The notes below the pieces were generated by a model. It was not told where the DNA came from. It was given only the letters and a program-made list of their open reading frames with translations, and searched no databases. This document shows positions 1 to 12,205 of a DNA stretch of 64,000 nucleotides, in pieces. Made by a program: the position numbers and the translations under genes. Source of the stretch: Cyclina sinensis (taxonomy: Eukaryota > Mollusca > Bivalvia > Venerida > Veneridae); the NCBI GenBank assembly GCA_012932295.1, contig JAAONU010000013.1, forward strand, positions 39,880,627 to 39,944,626, read 5' to 3'. Position 1 is the stretch's first letter; every line of letters begins with the position of its first letter.

Positions 1-1246
1 TAATAGCTTGAGAGTTGGCATTTTCAAAATTTACCGTATTTTTTCTATTGTTCATATAGGAAGTGATACCTACGAATTTCAAGCCATTGAGGGAAGCATT
101 AGCTATAAATTTCACATTTTAGAAATGTAAAACTTATATCGAAAGAAAGCTTAGAAAATGTAGGTTACTTCACGAAGTTATGAAAATTTATGATTTTTCA
201 AACAAGAACAAATTGGCTGTTTATAAATTACTTCCCTAAATATGTCCATTGTAAAAGACAAGTAACAGTCGATTCGGTTCGCCGATATTAAGGGGCACGT
301 CTCCCATTAAAATCTAAATCAAAATGGAAAAATATCATGAGTTTGCAACCTTATGACACCATCAAGTTGTTCAAGATACAGGTGCATGCATTTGTGAAGT
401 CTCAATTTACTTTTCTTAATAATAATAACAATAATAGTAATACTAATAACAATTCTGTCTTTTTCATCAAATACGTATGAGTGATTAATGACGAAATATG
501 GTTTACTTTTCAAATTAACGTTGACGTATAACCGACTTTAAAGAAATTGTAAAGTAAATGTGAAATGTCATTGGTGGGTTGGTGCATTTCTCTTCTTGTC
601 GTGCTTGAAACACATTTCAGCCGCAAGGACAAGTTTTTCGGACTAAAAAGAAACTAAGTTCGAGGTTTCGTCTGAACAATGACTCGATTCTCTTGATATT
701 AGGATGATAAATGTTTAGACCTAACTAGCTTACAACACAGGTCGAACTTTGTTCCACTGCGTGTTCATTTACAAATTGTTAATACTCAGATTACAGAAAC
801 AGTATCATTCTGCTTAATATTATTTTCAACTAAATTTTTCTACACAAACTTTTTACAGCTGTGTCTGAGTTCTTCAAGTGTCTTGGCTCCACCTTCAGTC
901 GCCAAAGAAGCAAACAGATAAGTTAAACGCTACTTAACGTTATACTTTGGTTTATAATAACATATAGTAATATATAAAAAAAAAATATTCACAACGGTCC
1001 CTTTTTCTATTCGCCTTAACAAGAGCTGGAGCCATGATTTACAGGCCTATAGCAACGATGTAAAATAAGAAAACGTAATACAGATAAAAAAATACACAGA
1101 GAGAGTAAAGATGAAACTAGAAAGATGTGATACGCCATGTAATGCTAAGATACGTTTGCACGCACACGATAGATATCCTACAGGTAGCTATAGCTTTGCT
1201 ATCTAAACGAAAGACAGACGTATATTGCTTTTGCAGGCGTCTCGAT
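1..1246. other. Upstream flank of THNSL1, no gene seen
   Basis: No coding exon can be supported here; all open frames are short and lack splice or family evidence. There is an AAT-rich simple stretch near 418-450. A pyrimidine-rich run ending in 'ttttgcag' at about 1228-1236 precedes the THNSL1 start codon by about ten bases and could be the acceptor of a 5' UTR exon, so the transcription start may lie in or beyond this stretch. No convincing core promoter was identified. Confidence 0.5.
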
Positions 1247-4200
1247 ATGTGGGGACATGAAATTCTTCGACTGATAAAAATACTTCCGAGATCAAAATTT
1301 TGGCCATTGACCAAACGGAGTTTTTCACGTGGAAATATTGTTCGAGGAAATGGCGCCAACAACAAGGTAATGTCATAACTTGTACGAAATACAGGTCAGA
1401 TAGATCATGACCTACTATGTAAATAATACACTAAATATGTAATGATTGAAGCTATAATGCATTCACTGCTGTTTGTGTATATCATTTGAGTATTAACCCA
1501 AGATTGATTTAACATGTCATGTCCGCGTGTTAATGATATTAACTGTTTTATATCAATACGATGTACCATGTTTACCGTGGCAGGGGTTATAATCTAGGAC
1601 ATTGCGTTTAGTCAGTGTTTTCTTTTTCTTTTGTAAAGGTAGCGCGATCATAATTTACAGTCAAGTTAAACTCATTCCGAATCATGTGATCGGCTCACAG
1701 GATTAATGTTGTTTATCATTAGATTTCAATTACAGATTACTCCCCTTTTTTGTAGTAAAATTATCACGACTCTTCCACGGTCAAAATTAGTTGAATACCC
1801 AACTCTGCTTCGATCTCAGCAGGGTATTTGGCTCTTTCGGGTCGAATACCCAACTCCCAACTGGCGTGATATTCGAACTGAGCTGTGTATTCGTAGCTAG
1901 GAATTCGATCTCAGCTGGGTATTTGGCTCTTTCGGGTCGAATACCTATCTCCAAGCTGTCAGAGAATTCGAACCGAGCTGAGTATTCGTTTGGTTGAATA
2001 CCCAACTCCTAGCTAGCAGGGAATTCGATCTTAGCTGAGTAATCAGCTCTTTCGTGTCGAATACCCGTCTCCCAGCTGGCTGGGAATTAAAACCTAGCTG
2101 GGTATTCGTTTATTGAAAAAACAACTCCAAGCTTGAAGCAATGCGATCTCAACTTGTTTTTAGGCTCTTTTAGGTTGAATACCAAACTCCCGGCTGGCTG
2201 GGAATTCGAACCTAGCTAGGTATTTGTTTATTGAATACCCAACTCCTTGCTAGCTGGGAATTCGATCTCAGCTGAGTATTCGGCTCTTTTGGGTTGAATA
2301 CCCAACTCGAAGCTAGCTCGGTATTCGAACTTAGCTTGGTATTTGTTTGGTTGAATACCAACTCCTAGCTAGCTAGGAATTTGATCTCAGCTGGGTCAGT
2401 ATTCGGCTTTTTCAGTTCGGATACCCAATGCCCAGCTGGCTTGGAATTCGAACCTAGCTGAGACGGTTCGTTTGGATAAATACCCAACTCCTAGCTAGCT
2501 GGGAATTCGATTTCAGCAGGGTGTTTAGCTGTTCCGAGTCGAATACCCATTTACCAGCTGTCTGGGAATTCGAACCAGGTAATGAATATCCAGTACTCAA
2601 TTCCCAACTCATAGCTAACTTCACACACGTAGAAATATGGGAAGAAACAACCGTCATTATTTTTAAATCATACGTACTTGTATTTTATAAAACAACTCAC
2701 TGTAAAGTATGGATGCTTTATACAAGTCATCTTTTGTAAATGAATAAGTCTTTGGTTCATTTTTTTCCACAGAACAATATCATTTTGATTGGAAGTCCGG
2801 GATGCGGAAAGACGACGGTTGGACGGATTTTATCGTCTGCGCTGGGACAACCCGTGCTAGATATTGATGACGACCATCTAGAGCCGTACTGGGGAATGCC
2901 AGTCTCACAGAAAGTAAACGTTATATTCTATAATGCATTGAGCTTTTTCTGAATAAAGCTAGTTAAAACATAGAGTAATACGAAACATTAACTTATACTT
3001 AGAAGGAAATATAACCGATTTAAATGTGGATTTGAATTTCCGCTTCTCCGCACTACCGAACACGCGCATGAATGTCGTCAGTTAACAGGTAGAAGTTGCA
3101 TTAGAATTTTAAAGAGGTTTCAAAGTCTGAGGTTTGCATATTTAAAGGTGCGATATCTGCAGGGATTTCTTTAAAAAAAGTCGAGCGGACGATTTTAAAT
3201 TACATATTTATATTTTATTCCGAAAAGATATTACACGTCTGAAGAAAATACGGGTGTTTATAATTTACTAATGTCAAGTTCAAGTATTTGAAAGAGTCCT
3301 TATCTTTTTAAACTACCGATATATAATGTACTTGTAACATTTTCTTCTTCATTTTTATAGTTAGACGAGGTAGGATCAGACGGGTTTGTGGAAGCCGAGG
3401 GCCAGGCGCTGACAGCGTTTCAGTCAGAAAACTGTGTTGTTTCGTTGACAGGTTCGAACCCCATGCACGAAGAAGGAATGTCGCACGTAGCAAGTACAGG
3501 TAAAGTATAAATATGTTATAAAATCAGATAAACAAATCGAGAAAGGAAGACAAATAATGACGATAAGTTTTTCTGGACATATATAAACCTCATACACTTC
3601 TTTGTTGATAAAAAGACTAAAAAGACCTTTGGAAGTTATTGGGCTGGTTGTCATCGTTTTCCCAAGTTAGAACATGTTCAATGTTATGTCTTTATTAAAA
3701 AAAAGTTTTGTTAGAAGTGGTAACTGTATTGGAAGAGAGTAGCTTTCTAAGATCAAGTTAGATATCGCTTCATGTTCAGAGTTTAGTCCAAATCAAAAAT
3801 GCACAAGAAGGCATGCTTGACTTACATGTTTTGACCACAGTGGCGTATGTTTGAGTGTACCAGTATGCTTCCACACATTCATTTCGTATATATAACTGTG
3901 TGAGAGTTGTATATAAATCAAAGAATCATAGAGGTCTATATTGTCTGGGCATGAAGAAAGGCTTGAAGAAAGTAGTTAGTTTCTGATACAGTCAAAACGC
4001 GATCGAGAGAATCACGATAGAACATATTGACGGTGAATTACGTGAGTTTCGAAACAATTCTCGACCTATCAGTACTGTTTGCTAGAAGCAAAATATTTCT
4101 TTACAAAAATGCAATATTATGGAGAAAAACAGGTTTTGGTTCGAAGAATCACGCTCTGACTGTATATTACTCGACAGTTATATCATATTTTCTGTGTTAC

Positions 4201-7200
4201 AGTATTACCCATTATAGAAGTGTAACGATTATTACCACAAAAACAATATGTTGTGTGTGTTACAGGAACAGTGGTATTTTTAGACGTACACATGGCAGAT
4301 ATTTTGGACAGGCTTGAGAGAATGAAAGTTAACAGGATCGTAGGCCAAAATGACGGGACGCCAATGGCAGATATACTCAAGTACAGACAACAATTCTATG
4401 AAAAATGGTATGACACTCGAGTAATCTGTGAACAAAACGAGAGTCCACAGAGTATTGCGGATAAGGTCATAGCGCAGGTAAAAAGGTCAACGAACAAACA
4501 TGGCTACGCCTCAACACGAGGGCTAAACATGGCGGACAAAGGATTAAATGACGTACTCCTACAGGGCTTAGCCCCTGATGGGGGTCTAATTGTACCGTAT
4601 GACGAGTTTCCGAAAATGTCCAATGGACAGCTTTCCAGACTGGTAAATCTTTCTTACACAGAAAGAGCCATCCGTATACTGGAACAGTGGGTTCACCACA
4701 CTGACTTGCACCCTAAAGTCCTTAAGGATGCTTTAAGAAATGCCTACAACGTGGAAACATTTGATGACCAAAATATATGCCCTGTTCGTCATCTTAACGG
4801 AAATCAATTTATACAGGAACTTTTCCATGGGCCCACAGCATCTTTTAAAGACATGGCCCTGCAGCTAATGCCTCAGTTGTTTATGAATGCAATGCTGAGA
4901 GAGTATACTCCGCATAAGTAAGTAAAGCCACAGCAGACTGGTTCTCTCTCTCTCCCTCTCTCGCTCTCTCTCTCTCTCTGTCAATTCAAATACGTCTGCT
5001 TTAGAAAACATAAATATTTGACAAGACTTCTTGTTTTAAATAATATTCTCCAAATGTTTCACATTTTTTTGTGTTCCAATGGCAAAAATACCGCTATACT
5101 TATCCTTTCACAATCATGTTATTTTAGTCTAGTAATTTACTACACATTTTCCGTAGAGAAGTCTCAAACTTACTCGAAATGATGAAGACAAAACTGTCAA
5201 CAACAACAACAACAAATGAAAGGCCTTTGGCTTGTAGTTCTTACAACTTGCGTGGCTGCATCGTTTGGTATGATTTTTTTAAGCACATCTACTATCCATG
5301 CATTTTTATTATGTTTTAGCACAGCTCTTTGAACGTCACACTAGACTGGTTAGCAAACGATTCTGTATTATTATTTAGTAATACCTTTATAGGTTCATGA
5401 TTCTGGTGGCGACATCTGGAGATACCGGAGGAGCAGTTTTAGACGGGTTCACAAGACATACCGGTATGTATCATAGACTTTCTTTAACGCAAAAAATTCT
5501 TGGTTGCTTCATTTCATGCCGCCATATTGAGATCTAACCCAAAAATTAACAACGTACAAATAATTATGCATGCTGAACTGTGTAACAAGCTGCATCTTAG
5601 TTCAGTATAAAAATAGAGCTGTTAGTGTGTCCTGCAAGTTCGTCAAGTCATTTGACATTGTTCAGAATTCGAAATAGTTATGAGAAATGTATCTGCGCAA
5701 TACAACTTCCGTGACAATGAAATTATTTGACATGTAAATGCCTATATTAAGTGACGATAATTTATAAGCAGAATTATGCATTGTAAGTTGTATATATGTC
5801 GATTACTTGAAATGAGCAATCGCTGTTTAATACCGAAACGCCGCTCTGCAGATACAGAACAGTAAATTTATACAAGAAATAGAAGACTGTCGTGAAGCAA
5901 ATAAAAGCCTAGTTGGCTGTTACATACATTGGTCAAAAGATGTAAATTCTCTCATAATTTGTTTGTTTTTGGGGTTTAACGCCGATTTCAACATATAAGT
6001 TATATCTCGGCGGTCAGTCCACCTAACCGGTTTTCCTGGATAACTAACCAGTAATTGCCAATTTCTCCGCAAGTGACTGACTACTGTTCCCGCATGATCT
6101 ACTCTGAATCAGCGGTGAGAGACAAATGAACATTAGACTCAGTGTTTTTGCCCTGCTTTGGGGTCGAACCAACGACCGATGGATTACTAATCCAGTGCTC
6201 TACCTACTGAGCTAGGCGGGCGGGTCTTTCATAATTTCCGCGTATCTATATAAAGCTTCAGTACTTTGACTTTATTAATTCCGTTGTTCTTTTAGAGAAA
6301 TCAGAAGCTAAGATTGGGGTTCTGATTCTGTATCCCCTTGACGGGATTAGCGAAATCCAGAAGGCCCAAATGATCTCTTATAACAGCGATATTGCAAGAG
6401 TTGTGGGTAGGTGCGCGTTGTTTTTTGTTCAAACGCATTAGGCGCTTGTTTTTCTGTTTGTTTTGCTTTTTATAAATATCTTAATATTCGTTACCGTTTA
6501 TTTTTAAAGGTTTCTTTTTCTTGTATCCACTGACAGGTTCATATTGGTTCATTTTAATGAGTTCGAAAACAAGACAATGTTTTAAGTTAAATTCGAATTC
6601 AAGGAGACAATATGCATGTTACAAATTAAGTTTATAATGCTATACAAAACGTTTTTCAAGGATGAAACTCTTTGTACTTTGTCTTTGTTTGTGTTGTACA
6701 TTATTTTAAAATCTTTTTTTGCATTGGAAGGTGTTTCCGGAAGTGATTTTGACTTTTGCCAAACGAACGTCAAGAAAGTGTTTGCAGACAAAGAGTTAGC
6801 AAAGAATCTTCAAAACAGCTATAACTTGAATATCAGGTACCACCGTCTATTTGTCCATAGCGTTAAAAAGGCTTTTTTATGCCTCGTTTATATATTTATG
6901 TAAAAGTGCCAACTCGATTTGCAGCCTTTTTTCTTGGTTAGTCCATGTCCTTTTCTTGCTATTTTATGTACGTAGAAGGAACCATATTGTATTTTTACAT
7001 TTTTGTCATAGTGCTGCTAATTCTATCAGTTGGGGTAGATTGTTACCACAAGTTGTATACCACGTGACGTCCTACCTTGACCTTGTGAAACAAAATGTCA
7101 TCACCATGGGAGACAAAGTTGACCTTTGTGTACCGACTGGAAATTTTGGAAATATACTTGCTGCATACTATGCCAAGGTACAGATATGCGTATGTACGGA

Positions 7201-9733
7201 GTACAATCAGATCTTATACATGTAATTTCAACAAGAGCGTAAACGGAACGAAAAGAATAGACCGTCTTCAGATAAAGGACCTAGCATGATAAATTTTGTT
7301 TTCATTCGTTGGCTTTTAAAATGAATATGTTGTGTGTTTTTCAAGTACTTAATCCTAACGTCATGACTTTTCTGATTACCCTTTTAAAAGCGTAATAAAA
7401 GCTTGTTTCTTTATGAGAAAATTTCTTCTGAAAATTATGAAAGGGTAAACTATTTGCACAAGAATATATACATGTATATACTAATTTTTCCAGCTGTAAT
7501 GCTTTCTTATCCCTAGGAAATGGGGATTCCTTTCAAGAAACTCATCTGTGCGTCAAACACAAACAATGTCATCACAGACTTCATTACCAGTGGTTGCTAT
7601 GACATCTCGAGCAGACGGCTCTCGCAGACGATATCACCGGCCATTGATATTTTAGTGTCTTCTAACCTAGAACGCTTGCTATATAATGTATCTGGCAGAG
7701 ATTCTTATTTCACAAAGAATGTTTTTGAACAGCTGCGTGACAATCAGAAATTCCAAGTTCCGAAAAACGTAAAATGTTTTTCCTATATCTTTTGAAGTGC
7801 ATTTACATATGAATTTTCATATATATAATTATTGTCGCTTCTATGAATCTGTCAGTTCAAGTTCAGCTAGCTGCATAAAGTAAACTGGAGAGGCTAACTT
7901 ATTGTTACCTTTAGTCATTTGACTCTTCATTCTATTTCAGATATTGGAGAATATTCGCAACACTTTCTTTGCTGACTGGTGCACTGAAGCAGACTGTGCC
8001 GAAACTATGCGTGAAACACTGAAAACAAATGGTACGTTTTTCTTCTGAGAAAATTCACAAAATAAAATTCTAACAATGTTGCAAATGAAAGTCATCCATT
8101 TGAAACATTTCAGAACCAGTTAATGTCTACATTACCCTGTACCGATTAATAACTGGACTAAGAAAATGGTGGAAGATTCTTGTTTAAGGTATTAGACATT
8201 TTGTCAGCCCTCATTAAATAGAGGAGTTTGTTTAGTAATATACTGTCCTACGCCAAAATAAAGACCACATAAGACACTTTAACCATGAGAGTTTTAAGAA
8301 AGGACTAATATTAATTTCAAATCTCGCCCGATTAAATGGGTTTTAGAGATTTAGAGAAACACAGTGTTTTTTCTTAGTCTGGCCATAAAAAAACAACTGT
8401 TACTTTGTATGTTATCATTCACATTATGAATGCCTTCTCACTGCGGACAAAAGGCAAACAAAAAGAAAAGCCGAAAATGAGAAGAACCCGAATATGATTG
8501 TAACTTGATATGGCAGGAATTTACCCCACCCACTTCAATATGACGGGATTTTATTGACTTAAACTTCATCGTTGGACCTAATAAATGTTGTTCCCACCAT
8601 GAACATAAATCTTCGGGGCTTCGAACTGCCAAAAATTGGCTTGAGTGGGGTTTGAACCCATGTCCTTCAGTGAAAATGTCTCAATCCTATACAAATTAAT
8701 GGAAATGAATACTCTTCAGTGTGAAGGGAGGGTGTTAGGCATCTGATACCTTAAGGAAACAAAGGTGTTATAAATGTTTAGTCTGTTAGTGAGAAGATAA
8801 ATTCTGAATTGAGGCAAATTTATAGATAATTTAGACAAAGTTAGGAAAGACAAAATCGAGAATATTTAGAACTGAGTTATCTCTCCTTGTAATCTATGTG
8901 TAGATGATATGCTTCAGTACTTTTTGCAAAATATGCAAAACAAATGATAGACTGTTATAAAAGAGACATAATGATCAATTTCTTTAAGAAATTTGTACGT
9001 GAAAAACTAACCCTTTCGAAAATCGAATCAGTCGCTATATGAATTCTGTAAAATACCTAATCCAAAGTGCAGGGAAAGTTTTCAAGGTCTGTAGCTTACC
9101 TTGACTTTCGATTTAATTTATTCAATAAACCATTTTGATGTTTTAACGAACCCTTTATCTGTTAAGATATTAAATATATTACTTTCAGAAGTAAAGAATT
9201 TACTTCCAACGTTATTGACATGAAGTTACAACATTTTAGATGATATTGAAATTCCTTGAGACCAGGGGACTTACCGAGACATTTTCTTTGCCGCGCGCAC
9301 GATTGTTTTGAAAATATAGTTAAACTGAAGTAAGCATATTGAAGAAAAATAAACCTTGAATTCTAATTATTTGTTATCTTATTATCTAAACTTAATTCGG
9401 GATATCTTGTTTTCAGATTATTTGTTGGATCCGCACACAAGTGTTGCAAAAGCCGTTTCGGATAGATTCAAATCGGACAGACCGATGATAATTGCGGCTA
9501 CTGCACATCCTGGAAAATTTGCTCATGATGTGTTGGAAATTATCAATGGAGAAAAGGAAAACATGTCACCAGCAAACATGCTGCTTGCTTTAGGGAAGCT
9601 CTGTACACAACCTAGCTTACATATGTCGCTATTGAAAACTTTAGAGAAAAAGTGCACGGGTGACAAGTTAGTTTGTGATGCTAATTACGAATCGATTGTA
9701 AAACAAATTGAGACTGTTGCTAATAAAATGTGA
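1247..9733 (+). CDS. THNSL1: Threonine synthase-like 1 (11 exons)
   Basis: Exons: 1247-1366, 2773-2913, 3361-3499, 4266-4917, 5393-5463, 6296-6406, 6731-6836, 7012-7177, 7517-7768, 7941-8031, 9417-9733. All introns are GT-AG and the phases agree, giving 2166 nt or 721 residues; human THNSL1 is about 743. Residues 1-40 are Arg/Lys-rich and poor in acidic residues, like a mitochondrial presequence. Residues 41-205 are a shikimate-kinase-like domain with a Walker A loop (GSPGCGKTT, about 47-55). From about 214 the threonine-synthase fold follows: the PLP lysine is in HGPTASFKD (about K328), then TSGDTGGAV (358-366) and the phosphate-cradle GNFGN (490-494). The family is a PLP fold-type II enzyme; animals do not make threonine by the standard pathway, and the physiological substrate of THNSL1 is not firmly established. 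The start is the first ATG of an exon that joins exon 2 in phase 0. Exon 1 is the least certain part; exons 2-11 are very secure. Confidence 0.95.
1790..2625. repeat. ~120-bp minisatellite in THNSL1 intron 1
   Basis: About seven diverged copies of a ~120-bp unit, each made of two ~60-bp halves that begin with 'gaatacccaactc' and contain 'agctgggaattcga'. Unit starts fall near 1840, 1936, 2057, 2174, 2295, 2415 and 2538, so most spacings are 117-122 bp, with one shorter unit. The array lies wholly within intron 1 (1367-2772). Short open frames across it are by-products of the repeat. Confidence 0.85.
4940..4980. repeat. (CT)n microsatellite
   Basis: An imperfect CT run starting about 20 bases downstream of the THNSL1 exon 4 donor, in intron 4. 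Confidence 0.9.
5961..6228 (-). mobile_element. tRNA-derived SINE with target-site duplication
   Basis: A 268-bp insertion in THNSL1 intron 5, flanked by the 9-bp direct repeat 'tcataattt' at 5952-5960 and 6229-6237. Read on the minus strand, the right end is a tRNA-like head: 'tagctcagtaggtagagc' (A box), an anticodon-like loop centred on AGT, and 'ggttcgacccc' (B box). The tail at the left end reads 'ccaaaaacaaac'. The head most resembles a tRNA-Thr(AGU), which fits an RNA polymerase III promoter. The body resembles SINEs common in bivalves, but I cannot name the family with certainty. Confidence 0.85.
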
Positions 9734-9905
9734 ATGTTCTTTATTCTCAAATGTTTTTTTGAGTGTATATTTATCTTGCTTGTTGTTTTTTGTTTCCTTT
9801 TGCAACATAATGTAATAACGCAAGGTGATGAATCCTCATGAAATGAAAACAAAATATACTTGTATATATGGACAGTTCGAACGGCTATAGAGATTGGCTT
9901 AATGT

Positions 9906-9911
9906 AATAAA
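9906..9911 (+). promoter_or_regulatory. THNSL1 polyadenylation signal (AATAAA)
   Basis: A canonical AATAAA hexamer 173 bases after the THNSL1 stop codon, followed by a T-rich stretch. It is the first perfect hexamer seen after the stop in a plausible 3' UTR. Confidence 0.55.
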
Positions 9912-12205
9912 TATTTTTTGTCATATATGTTGCACAATATTCAAATTAATTGTTTCGCCTTTTTATCACCCGTGACTTGTTTTGCGTTAAACATAAAGAA
10001 TTTTCACCCTGGTACGACTTTACCTGGTTTAATCACGTTGACTTACGGACTTGAAAACAAGTTCAGTGTGAAAACACATTCATCTCTATCGAGTTTATTT
10101 ATTGTCGGTACCAATTACCCATATTGCCGACCCCTCTGCAGAATTTAGCTATTTTAGGTTGTCAGGGAAAGAGTAAGATACAGAAAGCCTCCTGTTCTAG
10201 TGGTAACAATAGTTCTTTTATGCTCAGTGTATAGCACTGATATATTCGGCTGAATTAAGACCTTGCTAATATGAATACATTTAACAAGAAACTTTGTAGT
10301 CTTTCTTACGTTTAATGATAAAATTCCTTCTCGAAAATTATAAGTCTTACTGCGTTTACACTGTACGGGACATTGCTACAACCATTACTTTTCGATTAAT
10401 TATGCCATTACTTTTATTTTTGTATCATTCTCTAAGATAACCCACCATGTTCGTATATACAACGTTTTAATTCTAAAAGATAAGAAATTGTCGTGCACTT
10501 TTTTCTTGAGCAGTTTTCGAATTTTGACCAATAAAATAACTGCAAAAATTCAGTTTAAATTATTCCGTTTTGGGCAACAAATCTAATTGGTCTATTACAG
10601 AAATTATACTTATGCCGTCAGGTCTGAATTTTCATTAATTTAAATGTTTATTTACTCTCTAAGAAGGTATGAAGCAAAATAGAGACCTGATTTTACAAAT
10701 AAGTTCCCTAATATTTACGGCCTTTTGCTTGTGCTGAAAGGTGAAAATTCTGATTGAAAATCATAGACTTGTAAACTCAGTACCCCTTAACCATTAATGG
10801 ATAATGTCTTTGAATCCTAGTGTATCGATAAGAAACTCTAGATCATTCAGTCCACAATGCCAAACTTTACAGAAAATAAATGTTTTTAAAAATGATCGAA
10901 ATTACTTACCAAACGATTTAAATTTTAAACATCTTTCTTAATATCGAATCGACCAGTAAATGAAAGAATGAAAGAAAGAAAAACGAATGTATAAAAAAAC
11001 ATTAAGACACTCAGTAGAGACAAGTAACTGTAAGGATTGTTACTGTACTGGTAATATACAATTGCTTGGACGACAATAACTTCTGTCGGAGAAAAAAGGC
11101 CAAGAAGAAAACAGATATTACTGTAATGCACTTAAGGGAAAAGTATTCTGAACCCCTATCAATGTGTTTGACGCCTTTAGTTTGAAAAATTATTTATTAC
11201 AACTCTCCTTCATAAAAGAACATCTGTCTGCATAAATTTGTTCCCCAAGTGCCACATTTATGCCCCTAAATCGCACGTGCTGCTCGAACTTTAGACCTGA
11301 AAAATAGCAGTCGTAACACTGCTGAACCTTTCACTGCTTTAGGCTCACATCAGTGAGTCCTGTTCTCGTTGAACCCTTTCTCGTCATATTAAGTTTTATA
11401 AATGAGCTTTAAAAATTTCAGTTGAGCACAACTGCGTAAAAAACTTTGTATCGGAAACGAATCGAAAGAAAAATGAGTACCGTTTCTATCTTGTAGATGA
11501 ACAATTTCACAACACCGATGATAAATTGTAGATAATATTTATAAATTGATAAAGCGTCGAATTGGTGATGGCATGTGTCAAATAGAAGGATTAAAGAGTA
11601 AAACTGCCATTTGTGTCGCGTATTAAACAAATCTTGTTCAAACAATTATTTTTTAAGCATTTCTATTCTGAAACTGTTCAACCTCACGAATTTTATTTTG
11701 ACAATATTAATCCATTAATCTAACTGAATTGTTGGCATTGTTAAGAAATGAATATGTCATGGTTACATTATTGCATTTCTTTCATATTTCAAGTGTAAGT
11801 TATTATTTTTATGACCAGATAATTAACCATAAGCACAGACACAACAAAGCTTCTATGAGGAGAACAGTTAAGGAAAGAATTGTTGGAAATACTTCATTAT
11901 AACGGTAAGTATATATTTTGAGTATAAAAGGCAATTCCTTACCGTTGGCATTGCACGCGCGGAGTTAAAAATGAAATACGAAGATTCATTCATAAAATAT
12001 TAAGGTGATTTATCTCCCCAAGAAGTTCGGATTTGGTTTAAGAAAAGCAAATTTATGGCCATGAAATGGTCAAAGTAAGATATTAATAAAACAAATAAGT
12101 GGCCAGTAATGAACAAAATACCTTAGTTTGTGTTTAACAGTCCTGGCAACGGTATTTTTGTTCAAATATGGCAAATTATCTGTTCTGAAGTACTTCGTTT
12201 TGCAG
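9912..12205. other. Intergenic, no gene supported
   Basis: AT-rich sequence between THNSL1 and the first Sushi gene with no recognisable exon. 'tataaaag' at 11923-11930 is a good TATA-box match about 280 bases upstream of the first recognisable Sushi-gene exon, but no coding first exon with a signal peptide could be placed between them. A 'gtaagt' donor-like site at about 11905 is preceded by a stop in the frame of the nearest ATG. Confidence 0.4.

Noticed and set aside
6150..6224. Functional tRNA-Thr gene on the minus strand
   Set aside because: It is the head of a SINE bounded by target-site duplications, and its acceptor stem is not closed.
12130..12205. Extension of Sushi copy A to the open-frame start near 12128
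   Set aside because: The frame opens with TTG, not ATG, and the hydrophobic stretch is weak and charged. The 'cgttttgcag' acceptor at 12205 fits better as an exon boundary.
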